NCBI GenBank assembly: GCA_005879315.1
Contig: VBLC01000044.1
Span: 65,805 to 106,290 of the forward strand
Length of the DNA stretch: 40,486 nucleotides
Direction of reading: 5' to 3'
Origin: Deltaproteobacteria bacterium
GTDB lineage: Bacteria > Myxococcota > Myxococcia > Myxococcales > 40CM-4-68-19
Under the pieces are notes generated by a model. The model was not told the origin of the DNA. It saw only the letters and a program-made list of their open reading frames with translations, and searched no databases. A program made the translations under genes and the position numbers. Position 1 is the stretch's first letter; each line of letters starts with the position of its first letter. This document shows positions 1 to 8,322 of the stretch, in pieces.

Positions 1-361
1 CGCCGAGGCGGGCGATCCGCGCGTCACGCCCGTCGGCGCCTGGCTGCGCCGGCTCTCGCTCGACGAGCTCCCCCAGCTGCTCAACGTCTTCAAAGGCGAC
101 ATGAGCCTGGTGGGCCCGCGGCCCGAGCGGCCGGTGTTCATCGAGCGCTTCCGCCGCCGCATCCCCCGTTACCAGCTGCGCCACATGGTCAAGTCGGGAA
201 TGACCGGCTGGGCGCAGATCCACGGCTTGCGCGGCAACACCAGCATCCACAAGCGGGTCGAGTACGATCTCTATTACATCGAGCACTGGTCGCTTCTCCT
301 CGACCTGAAGATTCTCGCCCGAACGCTCGCCTTCGGATTTCTCTCGCGCAATGCCTACTGA
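1..361 (+). CDS. Polyprenyl-phosphate sugar-phosphate transferase, C-terminal part
   Basis: The reading frame is open from base 2 and runs off the left edge, so only about 119 C-terminal residues are seen. They match the catalytic core of bacterial sugar transferases of the WcaJ/PssY family, which move a sugar-1-phosphate from a nucleotide sugar to undecaprenyl phosphate and start exopolysaccharide or O-antigen repeat synthesis at the inner membrane. Diagnostic stretches are [37 protein letters not shown] and the [17 protein letters not shown] amphipathic segment near the end. The sugar specificity and the N-terminal membrane part cannot be judged. The stop overlaps the start of the next gene by 11 bases, so the two are probably co-transcribed. 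Confidence 0.93.
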   Translation, partial: AEAGDPRVTPVGAWLRRLSLDELPQLLNVFKGDMSLVGPRPERPVFIERFRRRIPRYQLRHMVKSGMTGWAQIHGLRGNTSIHKRVEYDLYYIEHWSLLLDLKILARTLAFGFLSRNAY

Positions 362-1505
362 GCTGGGGATCGATGAGCTCTTGAAGGAGGTCCGCGGCCT
401 GCGGATCGGCGCCATCCTCAATCCCACCAGCGTCACCGGCGAGCTGCGCCATCTCGCCGACCTCCTGGACGAGGCCGGCGCGCTCGCTGCGCTCTTCGGC
501 CCAGAGCATGGCGTGCGCGGGGATGTGCAGTACCTCGAGGAGGTGGCCGATGCGCGCGACCCGCGCACGGGCGTCCCGGAGCATTCTCTCTACGGCCGCG
601 ATTTCGCTTCGCTCACGCCGCGGCCGGAGCACCTGCGCGGCCTCGACGCGCTGGTCTTCGACATCCAGGACGTGGGCAGCCGCTACTACACGTATCTCGC
701 GACCATGAGCCTTTCCCTGCAAGCAGCGGTGCGGGCAAAGCTCAAGTTCATCGTCCTCGACCGGCCCAACCCGATCGGCGGTGCGCGTGTCGAGGGCGGC
801 ATCGTCCATCCCGGCTTCGAATCGTTCGTGGGGCTCCATCCGGTCGCGGCGCGGCACGGGCTCACGGCAGGGGAGTTCGCGCGCTTCATCAACGAGCAGA
901 TCAAATGCGAGCTGCGCGTCGTCGAGCTGCGCGGATGGCGGCGCCAGATGTTGTTCGGCGAGACCGGCCTGCCCTGGGTACTGCCCTCGCCGAACATGCC
1001 CTCGATCGAGACCGCCCTCGTCTATCCCGGAATGTGCTTGCTCGAGGGAACGAACCTGTCCGAGGGCCGCGGCACCACGCGGCCGTTCGAGATCTTCGGG
1101 GCCCCCTGGCTCGACGGAGAGAAGCTCGCCGCAGCTCTCGCGGCGGAAAAGATCCAAGGAGCGAGATTCCGGCCCTGCTCGTTCACGCCCACCTGGGACA
1201 AGCATTTCAAGGAGCGCTGCCACGGCGTGCAGACCCATCTGGAGAAGCCGAAGGCGCTCGAGGCGGTGAAGCTGGGCGTCGCCGCCATCGTCCACAGCCG
1301 CGCGCAGGACCCGGCGCGCTTCCGCTGGCGCACCGAGAAATACGAGTTCGTCGAGCACATTCCCGCCATCGACCTGCTCACCGGTAGCAACGCGTTCCGC
1401 AAGCGCGTCGAGTCGGGCGCGAGCGTGAAGGACCTCCTCGCGCTCTGGGACATCGAGCGAGCCGAGTACGAGAAGCGCCGCGAGAGGTTCCTGCTCTATG
1501 CCTGA
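351..1505 (+). CDS. namZ: NamZ-type exo-beta-N-acetylmuramidase (DUF1343, GH171)
   Basis: The 384-residue protein matches the DUF1343/YbbC family. Its characterised Bacillus subtilis member, NamZ, is an exo-muramidase that frees MurNAc from non-reducing ends of peptidoglycan fragments. Visible family motifs are NPTSVTG near residue 25, [46 protein letters not shown] and [13 protein letters not shown]. No signal peptide is evident, whereas some homologs are secreted, so a cytoplasmic recycling role is possible but unproven. The ATG lies inside the end of the glycosyltransferase gene, and the 3' end overlaps nadD by eight bases, implying translational coupling on both sides. No NagZ, amidase or MurNAc kinase gene is adjacent. 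Confidence 0.88.
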   Translation: MPTELGIDELLKEVRGLRIGAILNPTSVTGELRHLADLLDEAGALAALFGPEHGVRGDVQYLEEVADARDPRTGVPEHSLYGRDFASLTPRPEHLRGLDALVFDIQDVGSRYYTYLATMSLSLQAAVRAKLKFIVLDRPNPIGGARVEGGIVHPGFESFVGLHPVAARHGLTAGEFARFINEQIKCELRVVELRGWRRQMLFGETGLPWVLPSPNMPSIETALVYPGMCLLEGTNLSEGRGTTRPFEIFGAPWLDGEKLAAALAAEKIQGARFRPCSFTPTWDKHFKERCHGVQTHLEKPKALEAVKLGVAAIVHSRAQDPARFRWRTEKYEFVEHIPAIDLLTGSNAFRKRVESGASVKDLLALWDIERAEYEKRRERFLLYA

Positions 1506-2043
1506 GATCGCTCTCTTCGGCGGCAGCTTCGATCCGCCCCACGTCGGCCACTTGCTCGCCGCCGCCTATGTGCTGGCCACCGACCCGAGCGACGAGCTCT
1601 GGTTCGTGCCGGTGCACGAGCATCCCTTCGGCAAGAAGATGTCCGCGCCGTTCGAGCATCGCGCCGCCCTCTGCGAAGCGATGGCGCGCGAGCTGCCGCG
1701 CTCGCGCGTCTCGCGCCTCGAGCAGGAGCTGGGCGGCGAAGTGCGCACGGTCGATCTGCTCGAGCATCTGCACAAGACGCGGCCCGGCGATCGCTTCGCG
1801 CTGATCCTCGGCGCCGATCTCGCCGCCGAGCGGGCGCAGTGGAAGCGTTTCGACCGCATCGAGCAGCTGGCGCGAATCATCGACATCGGCCGCGCCGGAT
1901 TCGCCGGCGCGGGCCAGCAGGTCGTCTTCCCCGAAGTGTCCTCGACGCAAGTGCGCTCGGCCCTGCGCAAAGGCGAGGACGTCTCGCGCCTGGTGCCGCG
2001 CGCAGTGCTCGAGGCCATCCGCGCCGCGGGCACTTACCGCTGA
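1498..2043 (+). CDS. nadD: Nicotinate-nucleotide adenylyltransferase
   Basis: This 181-residue protein belongs to the nucleotidyltransferase superfamily and most likely makes deamido-NAD from nicotinate mononucleotide and ATP. The N-terminal GGSFDPPHVGH carries the HxGH-type ATP-binding signature. GADLAAERAQWKRFDRI matches the NadD substrate loop (GxDxxxxxxxW), and VSSTQVR near residue 145 matches the C-terminal (I/V)SSTxxR phosphate-binding motif. The protein is slightly shorter than typical NadD (about 190-215 residues), mainly in the region after the GAD loop. It overlaps the preceding muramidase gene by eight bases and is followed one base later by the next gene. A paralogous adenylyltransferase with another substrate cannot be fully excluded. 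Confidence 0.87.
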   Translation: MPEIALFGGSFDPPHVGHLLAAAYVLATDPSDELWFVPVHEHPFGKKMSAPFEHRAALCEAMARELPRSRVSRLEQELGGEVRTVDLLEHLHKTRPGDRFALILGADLAAERAQWKRFDRIEQLARIIDIGRAGFAGAGQQVVFPEVSSTQVRSALRKGEDVSRLVPRAVLEAIRAAGTYR

Positions 2044-2044
2044 T

Positions 2045-2830
2045 ATGGTGCTCACGGTGCGTCTCATCGCCCTGGCGCTGGCAGTGAGCGCCGCCGCCTC
2101 CGCCGAGGAGCCGGCGGAAGTGCCCATCCTGGTGCCTTCCCCCATCCCGATCGGCTTTCTCTTCGCCTGGAAGCCGACGCTCCTCTCGGTGCGCCTCGAC
2201 AGCGGACAGGGCTCGCAGTTCGGCTCCGACAAGCTGCAGCCGCTGCGCTTCCTCGGCCGCTACACCACGACGCTGCTGGGCGAGAAATTTCTCGCCCGCG
2301 CCGAGCTGGAGGGCGGACAATTCCAGAGCGATCGGCAGAGCACGGAGCGGATCGGCACGGACGGCTACGATCTGACCCTCCGCTTGCTCGGTGGCACCGC
2401 CACGCGCATCGCGCCCGGGTTCATCGTCACCGCCAGCGCCGGCCTCCTCACACGGCGGCAATGGGGAAGGGCGGTGGGGGGCGCGCCCAACATCGGCCTC
2501 CTCGGCGTCACCTCCAACGCGGAGTTCGAGTACCGCATCGCGCCGCTCATCACCGTCTCGGCTTACGTCGAGGGCGGGCTGACGCCATTCCCCTACGGCG
2601 CGCAGGAGAACCTGGGCGTCCTCTCCGACGCGAGCGAGTTCCGGCTCCGCATGCAGTTCTCGCTCGACCTCTCCCCGCACACGGCGCTCGACATCGGCTA
2701 CGACTTCACCCGCTGGCACGTCTCCTTCGCCCAGTCGAGCGTGCTGGGCACGCCCGATCAGGCGCTGCTCATCGAGGCGCGCGAGCACGCGCTCACGCTC
2801 GGCCTGCGCTGGAAGCCGGAACCCCGCTGA
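2045..2830 (+). CDS. Secreted, barrel-like protein of unknown function
   Basis: I do not recognise a named family. The 261-residue product begins with a clear signal peptide (MVLTVRLIALALAVSAAASA, probable cleavage after ASA). The rest alternates polar and hydrophobic residues in short strands, with recurring aromatic and arginine residues and a final strand ending in LTLGLRWKPEPR. This pattern is common in outer-membrane beta-barrels, including the requirement for a terminal beta-strand. It starts one base after the nadD stop and is followed 43 bases later by hemB, so it may share their transcript. An outer-membrane location is inferred from composition only. Confidence 0.7.
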   Translation: MVLTVRLIALALAVSAAASAEEPAEVPILVPSPIPIGFLFAWKPTLLSVRLDSGQGSQFGSDKLQPLRFLGRYTTTLLGEKFLARAELEGGQFQSDRQSTERIGTDGYDLTLRLLGGTATRIAPGFIVTASAGLLTRRQWGRAVGGAPNIGLLGVTSNAEFEYRIAPLITVSAYVEGGLTPFPYGAQENLGVLSDASEFRLRMQFSLDLSPHTALDIGYDFTRWHVSFAQSSVLGTPDQALLIEAREHALTLGLRWKPEPR

Positions 2831-2873
2831 CTTCGTTGCATGCGCCCGGATGTGGCGTTAGCGTGCGGGCTCG

Positions 2874-3875
2874 ATGGCTTTTCCGGTCGACCGCCCGCGC
2901 CGGCTGAGGCGCACCGAGACGCTGCGATCGCTGGTGCGCGAGACGCGCCTCGAGCCGAGCGATTTCATCCTGCCGCTCTTCGCGGTAACGGGGCGCGGGG
3001 TGCGCAAGCCGATCGGCTCGATGCCCGGCACGGCGCAGCTCTCGGTGGACAACGTCGTCGAGGAGGCGCGCAGCGCCTGGAAAGCCGGAGTCCGGTCGAT
3101 CATCCTCTTCGGCATCCCCGACAAGAAGGACGCCGAGGGGAGCGCGGCGTGGGACGCGAACGGACCGGTCTGCACCGGCTTCAAGGCTCTCAAGGACGCG
3201 CTCCCCGACATGGCGCTGATCGCGGACGTCTGCCTCTGCGAGTACACCGACCACGGGCACTGCGGCCCGCTCGAGCGCGACGCGCGCGGCCACCTCGCGG
3301 TCGCGAACGACCGGACGCTGCCGCTTCTCGCCAAGGCCGCCGTCGCCTACGCGCAGGCCGGCGCCGACATCGTCGCGCCGAGCGACATGATGGACGGCCG
3401 CGTCGCCGCCATCCGCCGCGGTCTCGACGAGAAGGGTCTCCAGGAGACCGCCGTGCTCAGCTACGCGGTCAAGTACGCGAGCGGCTTCTACGGCCCCTTC
3501 CGCGAGGCTGCCGAGAGCGCGCCGCGCGAGGGTCCCAAGGACCGCAAGGCCTACCAGATGGACCCCGCCAACGTGCGCGAGGCGCGCCGCGAGGCGCGGC
3601 TCGACATCGAAGAGGGCGCCGACATGCTGATGGTCAAACCGGCGCTCGCCTATCTCGACGTCATCGCCGAGGTGAAGCGGATCACGGACCTGCCGGTTGC
3701 GGCCTACAACGTCTCGGGCGAGTATTCGATGCTCAAGGCGGCCGCGGCCAAAGGCTGGATCGACGAGCGCCGCGTCGGCTTGGAGATCTTGACGGGCATC
3801 AAGCGCGCCGGCGCCGACCTGATCCTCACCTACAGCGCTCTCGACGCCGCGCGCTGGCTGCAAGATCTGGCTTGA
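2874..3875 (+). CDS. hemB: Delta-aminolevulinic acid dehydratase (porphobilinogen synthase)
   Basis: The 333-residue protein condenses two 5-aminolevulinate molecules to porphobilinogen in tetrapyrrole synthesis. The two active-site lysines are present in YAVKYAS (K200) and MVKPAL (K255, the Schiff-base lysine). The metal loop [14 protein letters not shown] retains three cysteines, which places the enzyme in the zinc-dependent class. Length and N-terminus ([18 protein letters not shown]) are typical. The start ATG has no strong Shine-Dalgarno sequence. Neighbours show no other heme gene, so hemB is separated from the rest of the pathway here. Confidence 0.97.
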   Translation: MAFPVDRPRRLRRTETLRSLVRETRLEPSDFILPLFAVTGRGVRKPIGSMPGTAQLSVDNVVEEARSAWKAGVRSIILFGIPDKKDAEGSAAWDANGPVCTGFKALKDALPDMALIADVCLCEYTDHGHCGPLERDARGHLAVANDRTLPLLAKAAVAYAQAGADIVAPSDMMDGRVAAIRRGLDEKGLQETAVLSYAVKYASGFYGPFREAAESAPREGPKDRKAYQMDPANVREARREARLDIEEGADMLMVKPALAYLDVIAEVKRITDLPVAAYNVSGEYSMLKAAAAKGWIDERRVGLEILTGIKRAGADLILTYSALDAARWLQDLA

Positions 3876-3895
3876 TCGTTCCGCCGCAAAGATCC

Positions 3896-4093
3896 ATGGT
3901 CCAGTGGAAGGTCGTCGAGACGAGCTCGGTGACCGACGAGAGCCTGGAAGCCATCGTCAACGATTGGACGCAGCAGGGCTGGACCTTCGAGGGGATGCAA
4001 TTCGCCATGCGCGAATCGTCCAAGCGGCCGGCGATGGCCTTCGTCCTCTTCACGCGGCGCGCCGCCTCCGGGGAGCCCGGTGGAGACGGCTGA
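3896..4093 (+). CDS. Small DUF4177-like protein
   Basis: A 65-residue protein starts at the ATG 21 bases after the hemB stop. It has the look of small DUF4177-type proteins: an initial strand with WKVVET, then a helix ending in LNxW-like VNDWTQQGWTFEGM, then a strand with AFVLFTRR. Proteins of this kind are widespread and have no assigned biochemical role. The frame stays open upstream into hemB, but the ATG at 3896 gives a compact domain. The gene overlaps the RDD gene by 14 bases, suggesting one transcript. Family assignment rests on motif memory and is moderate. Confidence 0.65.
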   Translation: MVQWKVVETSSVTDESLEAIVNDWTQQGWTFEGMQFAMRESSKRPAMAFVLFTRRAASGEPGGDG

Positions 4094-4631
4094 GCCCCCG
4101 AGCTATCCTCCAGCCGAATTCCGCCGGCGCGCGCTGGCGCGCGGAGTGGATCTGCTGCTCGCGCTCGCGCCGCTGATCCTCGTGCGATCGCGCGCCGCTG
4201 ACGTGCTGGCGGCGGCGCTCCTGCTCTTCGGCGACTCGCTCTTCGGAACTGGCCGTTCGCTGGGGAAGCGCCTCCTCGGGCTGCGCGTCGTCGTCCCCGC
4301 CACCCGCCGGCCGGCGGGCATCCGCGAGTCCGTCAAGCGCAATGCCATCTTCGTGGCCGGGCTGGTGCCGGCGGCGCTCGGCTTTCCGCTGCTCACCTCG
4401 GCGGCTGCGCTCCTGGTCCTGGCGGTGCTCGAGGCGGGCGTAGCGCTGCGTCCGCTCTCCCGCGACCTCGGCCGCCGTCGCCTGGGAGACCTGCTCGCCC
4501 ACACCCAGGTGATCGATGCCAGCCTCGCGCTCGGCCTGCCCGAGACCGCGGTCACCGAGCAGCCGCGCCCCGCGGCGCCGCTTGCTTCTCGCGCCCGCCG
4601 TGAAAAGGAAAGCGCATGCGTCTCGCTCTGA
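4080..4631 (+). CDS. RDD family membrane protein
   Basis: The 183-residue protein carries the RDD family arrangement: an N-terminal helix with [18 protein letters not shown] (R/D of the first helix), a second hydrophobic segment, then SLGKRLLGLRVV, the conserved G-K-x-x-x-G-L-R-V motif, and further hydrophobic stretches around residues 90-130. RDD proteins are small inner-membrane proteins; some act in ion exchange or accompany exported proteins, but most are uncharacterised. The charged, proline-rich tail after residue 155 looks disordered. It overlaps the previous gene by 14 bases and the tandem ligase gene by 16 bases. Confidence 0.78.
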   Translation: METAEPPSYPPAEFRRRALARGVDLLLALAPLILVRSRAADVLAAALLLFGDSLFGTGRSLGKRLLGLRVVVPATRRPAGIRESVKRNAIFVAGLVPAALGFPLLTSAAALLVLAVLEAGVALRPLSRDLGRRRLGDLLAHTQVIDASLALGLPETAVTEQPRPAAPLASRARREKESACVSL

Positions 4632-6712
4632 CCCACAACCTGCGCCTCTCCGACAGCGAAGACGAGGCCGAGTTCGACAGCCGCGAGACCATCGACGCTC
4701 TCAGCTCCGCCCTGGAGCGGCTCGGCCACCGGGTCGAGCGGATCGAGGTCTCCGGCCCGGCCAGCCGCACTGCCGCCCGCCTGGAGGCTTACGCGCCCGA
4801 TCTCGTCTTCAACACCGCCGAAGGACGCCGCGGCCGATTCCGCGAGGCCTTCTATCCCGCGCTCTTCGACGAGCTGGGGTTTCCCTATACGGGCTCCGAC
4901 GCATGGGTCCTCGCCATCACGCTCGACAAGGCGATGACCAAGCTGGTGCTCCAGGAGCACGGGGTCATCTCGCCGCGCGGGCAGTTCGTCGAGGAGATCG
5001 CCGCCCTGAAGCTGGAGGGCTGGCGGTGGCCGCTGATCGTCAAGCCCAACTTCGAAGGATCCTCCAAGGGCATCACCCAGGATTCGATCGTCGAGGATCG
5101 CGCGCGCCTGCGCACGCTGGTGGAGAGGCAGCTGGAGAAATTTCCCGCCGGCGTCCTGGTCGAGGAGTTCATCCCCGGCAAGGACCTGACCGTCGCGTTC
5201 CTCGAGAAAGCCGCTCCGGACCGCGCGGGTGTCCTCGCTCCCGTCGAATACGTCATCGACGAAGGGGAGCTCTCGAAACGGCGTTATCGGATCTACGACT
5301 ATGATTTGAAATCCGTTCACTCGAGCGCCGTCAACGTCCGCTGCCCCGCTGATTTCCCCGCTCATGTTCTCGAGCGCGCGCAGGAGATGGCGCGGCGAGC
5401 GTACAAGGCGCTCGGCGTGCGCGACCTCGGCCGCGTCGACTTTCGTGTCGCCGACGACGGCCAGGTCTATTTCATCGAGATCAATGCGCTGCCCTCGCTG
5501 GAGCCAGGCGCCGGGATCTACGCCGCCGCTGCGCTCGAGGGGCTGCATACCGACGGCGTCCTCGCCAAAGTGGTCGAGAGCGCCATGGCGCGCTGGGGCC
5601 TGCGCGATTCGCGCCGGCCCGCCAGCCGTCCGCCGCGCAGGGGTCCTTTGCGGGTGGGCTTCACCTACAACGTCAAACGGGTGAAGCCGGCTCTCGACGG
5701 CAGCGGCGACGAGGAGGCCGAGTACGACTCGCCGGCTACCATCCAGGCGGTTCGCGAGGCCATCGCCGCCGCAGGGCACGAAGTGATCGATCTCGAGGCG
5801 ACCGCCGACCTGCCTTCGCTCATCGAGGCCACCCGGCCCGACCTCGTCTTCAACATGGCCGAGGGCATCAAGGGCCGGAATCGCGAGTCGCAAGTGCCGG
5901 CGCTGCTCGAGCTCCTCGACATCCCCTACAGCGGCTCGGACCCGGCCGCGCTCAGCATCGCTCTCGACAAGGCGCTGGCGAAGAAGATCGTCCGGCAGCA
6001 CGGGATCCTCACGCCGAATTTCTTCACCATGCAGACCGGCAAGGAGCGGCTGCCGAAAGACTTGCGCTTCCCGCTCATCGTCAAGCCCATCGCCGAGGGC
6101 AGCTCCAAAGGCGTGCACGCCACCAGCGTGGTGGAGGACGAGGCCGAGCTGCGCGAGGCGGCGCAGAAGATGATCGCCAAGTACGACCAGCCGGCGCTGG
6201 TCGAGAACTACATCGGCGGGCGCGAGTTCACGGTCGGGATGCTGGGCGAGCGAAGGCCCAAGATACTGCCGCTGATGGAGGTGGTGTTCCTCGACCAGGC
6301 CGAGACGCGGCCCGTCTACTCTTTCGAATTCAAGCAGGATTCGTCGGCGAAGATCCGCTACGACGTGCCCGCGCGGCTGGAGGTCTCCGAGCTCAAGGCG
6401 CTGGAGCGGGCGGCGCGGGAGTGCTTCATGGCTCTCGGCTGCCGCGACGTGGCCCGCGTCGACTTCCGCATGAACGAGAGCGGGAAGATCTACTTCCTCG
6501 AGTGCAATCCGCTGCCGGGGCTGACCCCGCGGTGGAGCGACCTGGTGCTCATCTCCCAAGCGGCCGGTATTGAATATAACGCACTGATCGCCGAGATCCT
6601 CTCGGGCGCCATCCGGCGCTACAAGGAGCGCGAGCGCGAGCGGCGCAGGCCGGAGCTGCGCTCGCTGAACGGAACCGCGCTCGAGCCGGTGCAGGCCGAG
6701 TCGGGAAGATAG
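4616..6712 (+). CDS. Tandem D-alanine-D-alanine ligase-like protein (two ATP-grasp units)
   Basis: The 698-residue protein contains two full Ddl-like units joined head to tail: about residues 1-330 and 345-680. Each has an N-terminal domain with VFNTAEG or VFNMAEG, an ATP lysine in IVKPNFEGSSKG (K143) or IVKPIAEGSSKG (K490), and the metal-binding E/N pair in FIEINALPS (E288, N290) or FLECNPLPG (E629, N631). Both halves therefore look catalytically competent. Ordinary Ddl is about 310-360 residues, so this is a duplication-fusion. Ddl-like ATP-grasp enzymes join a carboxylate to an amine through an acyl phosphate; the substrate here is unknown. The gene lies 19 bases before a DmpA-type aminopeptidase, hinting at a ligase-peptidase pair. 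It is unlikely to be the housekeeping Ddl. Confidence 0.9.
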   Translation: MRLALTHNLRLSDSEDEAEFDSRETIDALSSALERLGHRVERIEVSGPASRTAARLEAYAPDLVFNTAEGRRGRFREAFYPALFDELGFPYTGSDAWVLAITLDKAMTKLVLQEHGVISPRGQFVEEIAALKLEGWRWPLIVKPNFEGSSKGITQDSIVEDRARLRTLVERQLEKFPAGVLVEEFIPGKDLTVAFLEKAAPDRAGVLAPVEYVIDEGELSKRRYRIYDYDLKSVHSSAVNVRCPADFPAHVLERAQEMARRAYKALGVRDLGRVDFRVADDGQVYFIEINALPSLEPGAGIYAAAALEGLHTDGVLAKVVESAMARWGLRDSRRPASRPPRRGPLRVGFTYNVKRVKPALDGSGDEEAEYDSPATIQAVREAIAAAGHEVIDLEATADLPSLIEATRPDLVFNMAEGIKGRNRESQVPALLELLDIPYSGSDPAALSIALDKALAKKIVRQHGILTPNFFTMQTGKERLPKDLRFPLIVKPIAEGSSKGVHATSVVEDEAELREAAQKMIAKYDQPALVENYIGGREFTVGMLGERRPKILPLMEVVFLDQAETRPVYSFEFKQDSSAKIRYDVPARLEVSELKALERAARECFMALGCRDVARVDFRMNESGKIYFLECNPLPGLTPRWSDLVLISQAAGIEYNALIAEILSGAIRRYKERERERRRPELRSLNGTALEPVQAESGR

Positions 6713-6731
6713 AGATGTTAAAATCAGTATC

Positions 6732-8012
6732 GTGAAGCAAGCCGAGCCGCGGGTCTACAACACCGAGAAGCGCTTTCGCGCCCGCGAGCTGGGCCTGCCG
6801 CTCGGCCGCTTCAAGCCGGGCAAATGGAACGCCATCACCGACGTCGAGGGCGTGCTGGTCGGCCACTCCACCATCATCCGCGGGGCCGGACCGCTCCGGC
6901 GCGGCCGCGGTCCGGTGCGCACCGGCGTGACCGCGATCCTCCCCAACGAGAAGAACATCTTCGAGCAGCGCGTCACCGGCGGCGGCTTCGTGCTCAACGG
7001 CGCCGGCGAAGTGAGCGGCCTCACCCAGCTGATGGAGTGGGGCATCATCGAGACGCCCATCTTCCTGACCAACACGCTCAGCGTCGGGCAGGTGAGCGAC
7101 GCCGCCGTCGAGTGGATGGTGAATACCTATCCCGGAATCGGCGACGAGCACGACGTCCTCATTCCGCTGGTGGGGGAGTGCGACGACTCCTGGCTCAACG
7201 ACGTCGCCGGCCGCCACGTGCGCGCTGAAAACGTCTCCGAGGCGCTGCAGACCGCATCGAGCGGGCCGGTCGCCGAAGGATCGGTGGGCGGCGGCACCGG
7301 GATGATCTGCTGCGACTTCAAGGCGGGCATCGGCACCTCCAGCCGCAAGCTGGTGCCGGCGCTCGGCGGCTACACCCTCGGCGTTCTGGTGATGAGCAAC
7401 TTCGGCCACATGCGCGACCTGCGCGTGGCGGGATTGCCCATCGGGCCGCTGCTCGAGCCGCGCTACGGCCACTTCACCAAGCGCTTCGAGAGCTACGGCA
7501 GCATCATCGCCGTCGTGGCGACCGACGCGCCGCTCAGCTCGCACCAGCTGGGCCGCATCTCCAAGCGCGTCGCTCTCGCGATCGGCCGCGCCGGCAGCAT
7601 CGCCGCGCACGGCTCGGGCGAGATCATCCTCGCCTTCTCCACCGCCAACAAGATCCCGCGCACGACGCAGAAAATGATCTACCACATGAAACTTCTCCTC
7701 GATCAGCGCCTCAATCCCCTCTACGAGGCGTCCATCGAGGCGACCGAGGAGGCGATTCTCAATTCGCTCTGCATGGCGCGCGACATGGAGGGCGCCAACG
7801 GCAACTACGCCCCGGCGCTGCCGCTGCAGGAGGTGAAGGAGATCGTCGAGCGCTCGGCGCTCAAGCCGCGGCCGCCGCCCGCGCCGCCCACCAGGCCTCC
7901 GCCGCCGCCGCCGCCCGAGGCGCCGCGCGTGGCCGAGGCGCCGCCCAGCGCGACCCGAGGCGCCGAGGGGATGATGACGGTGCCGCTGCCAAAGACTTCG
8001 GGCGAGTCTTGA
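6732..8012 (+). CDS. P1 family (DmpA-type) aminopeptidase
   Basis: The 426-residue protein matches peptidase family P1, N-terminal-nucleophile enzymes that self-cleave before a serine; DmpA releases N-terminal L- or D-amino acids and BapA acts on beta-peptides. The self-cleavage site is AEG/SVGGGTGM, making S184 the predicted nucleophile. Other family features are ITDVEGVLVGH, GVTAILPN, GGFVLNGAGEVSGL, the MSNFG strand and VATDAPLSSHQL. No signal peptide is seen, so it is predicted to be cytoplasmic. The last 50 residues are a proline-rich tail that the family normally lacks. The GTG start is preceded by an AT-rich patch (TTAAAAT, 6718-6724) that could be a -10 element. It probably works with the upstream ligase. 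Confidence 0.92.
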   Translation: MKQAEPRVYNTEKRFRARELGLPLGRFKPGKWNAITDVEGVLVGHSTIIRGAGPLRRGRGPVRTGVTAILPNEKNIFEQRVTGGGFVLNGAGEVSGLTQLMEWGIIETPIFLTNTLSVGQVSDAAVEWMVNTYPGIGDEHDVLIPLVGECDDSWLNDVAGRHVRAENVSEALQTASSGPVAEGSVGGGTGMICCDFKAGIGTSSRKLVPALGGYTLGVLVMSNFGHMRDLRVAGLPIGPLLEPRYGHFTKRFESYGSIIAVVATDAPLSSHQLGRISKRVALAIGRAGSIAAHGSGEIILAFSTANKIPRTTQKMIYHMKLLLDQRLNPLYEASIEATEEAILNSLCMARDMEGANGNYAPALPLQEVKEIVERSALKPRPPPAPPTRPPPPPPPEAPRVAEAPPSATRGAEGMMTVPLPKTSGES

Positions 8013-8047
8013 TCTAGAGTGCGCCGCCCCGCAGTTCAGGAGAAAGA

Positions 8048-8245
8048 ATGGCCCGCTCGAAGAGCAAGCACATCCGGATGATCATGCGCCGCCGCAAGCA
8101 GTACAAACAGCGCATGAAGCGTCGCAAGAAGGAAGCGAAGGAAGCCGGCGCCGCGCGACCGGCGAAGAAAGCTCCGGCGAAGAAGCCCGCGCCGCCGCCG
8201 CCGCCTCCCGCCGCTCCGCCTCCTCCGAGCGCAGCGCCCGCCTAG
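8048..8245 (+). CDS. Small Lys/Arg-rich protein with proline tail
   Basis: A 65-residue protein with a good ribosome-binding site (AGGAGA, about seven bases before the ATG). Residues 1-33 are strongly basic (MRRRKQYKQRMKRRKKEAK), followed by an Ala/Lys stretch resembling histone H1-like tails and a run of prolines and alanines to the end. Such composition suggests nucleic-acid or ribosome binding, but I recognise no family. It begins 35 bases after the aminopeptidase gene, which also ends in a proline-rich tail, and may be co-transcribed with it. The good start signal and defined basic helix argue for a real gene. Confidence 0.68.
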   Translation: MARSKSKHIRMIMRRRKQYKQRMKRRKKEAKEAGAARPAKKAPAKKPAPPPPPPAAPPPPSAAPA

Positions 8246-8322
8246 CGGCGAGCGAGCGAGCGCCTGCCCGCACCGCCGGAGGACGGAGAGCCTCCAGCGC
8301 CGCGCATGTCTATCTTGCCGGC

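Noticed and set aside
4103-6559. 818-codon minus-strand open frame opposite the tandem ligase
   Set aside because: It mirrors a well-supported gene with all catalytic motifs. The minus text is Arg/Leu/Asp/His-rich with no domain, as expected of the complementary frame in GC-rich DNA.
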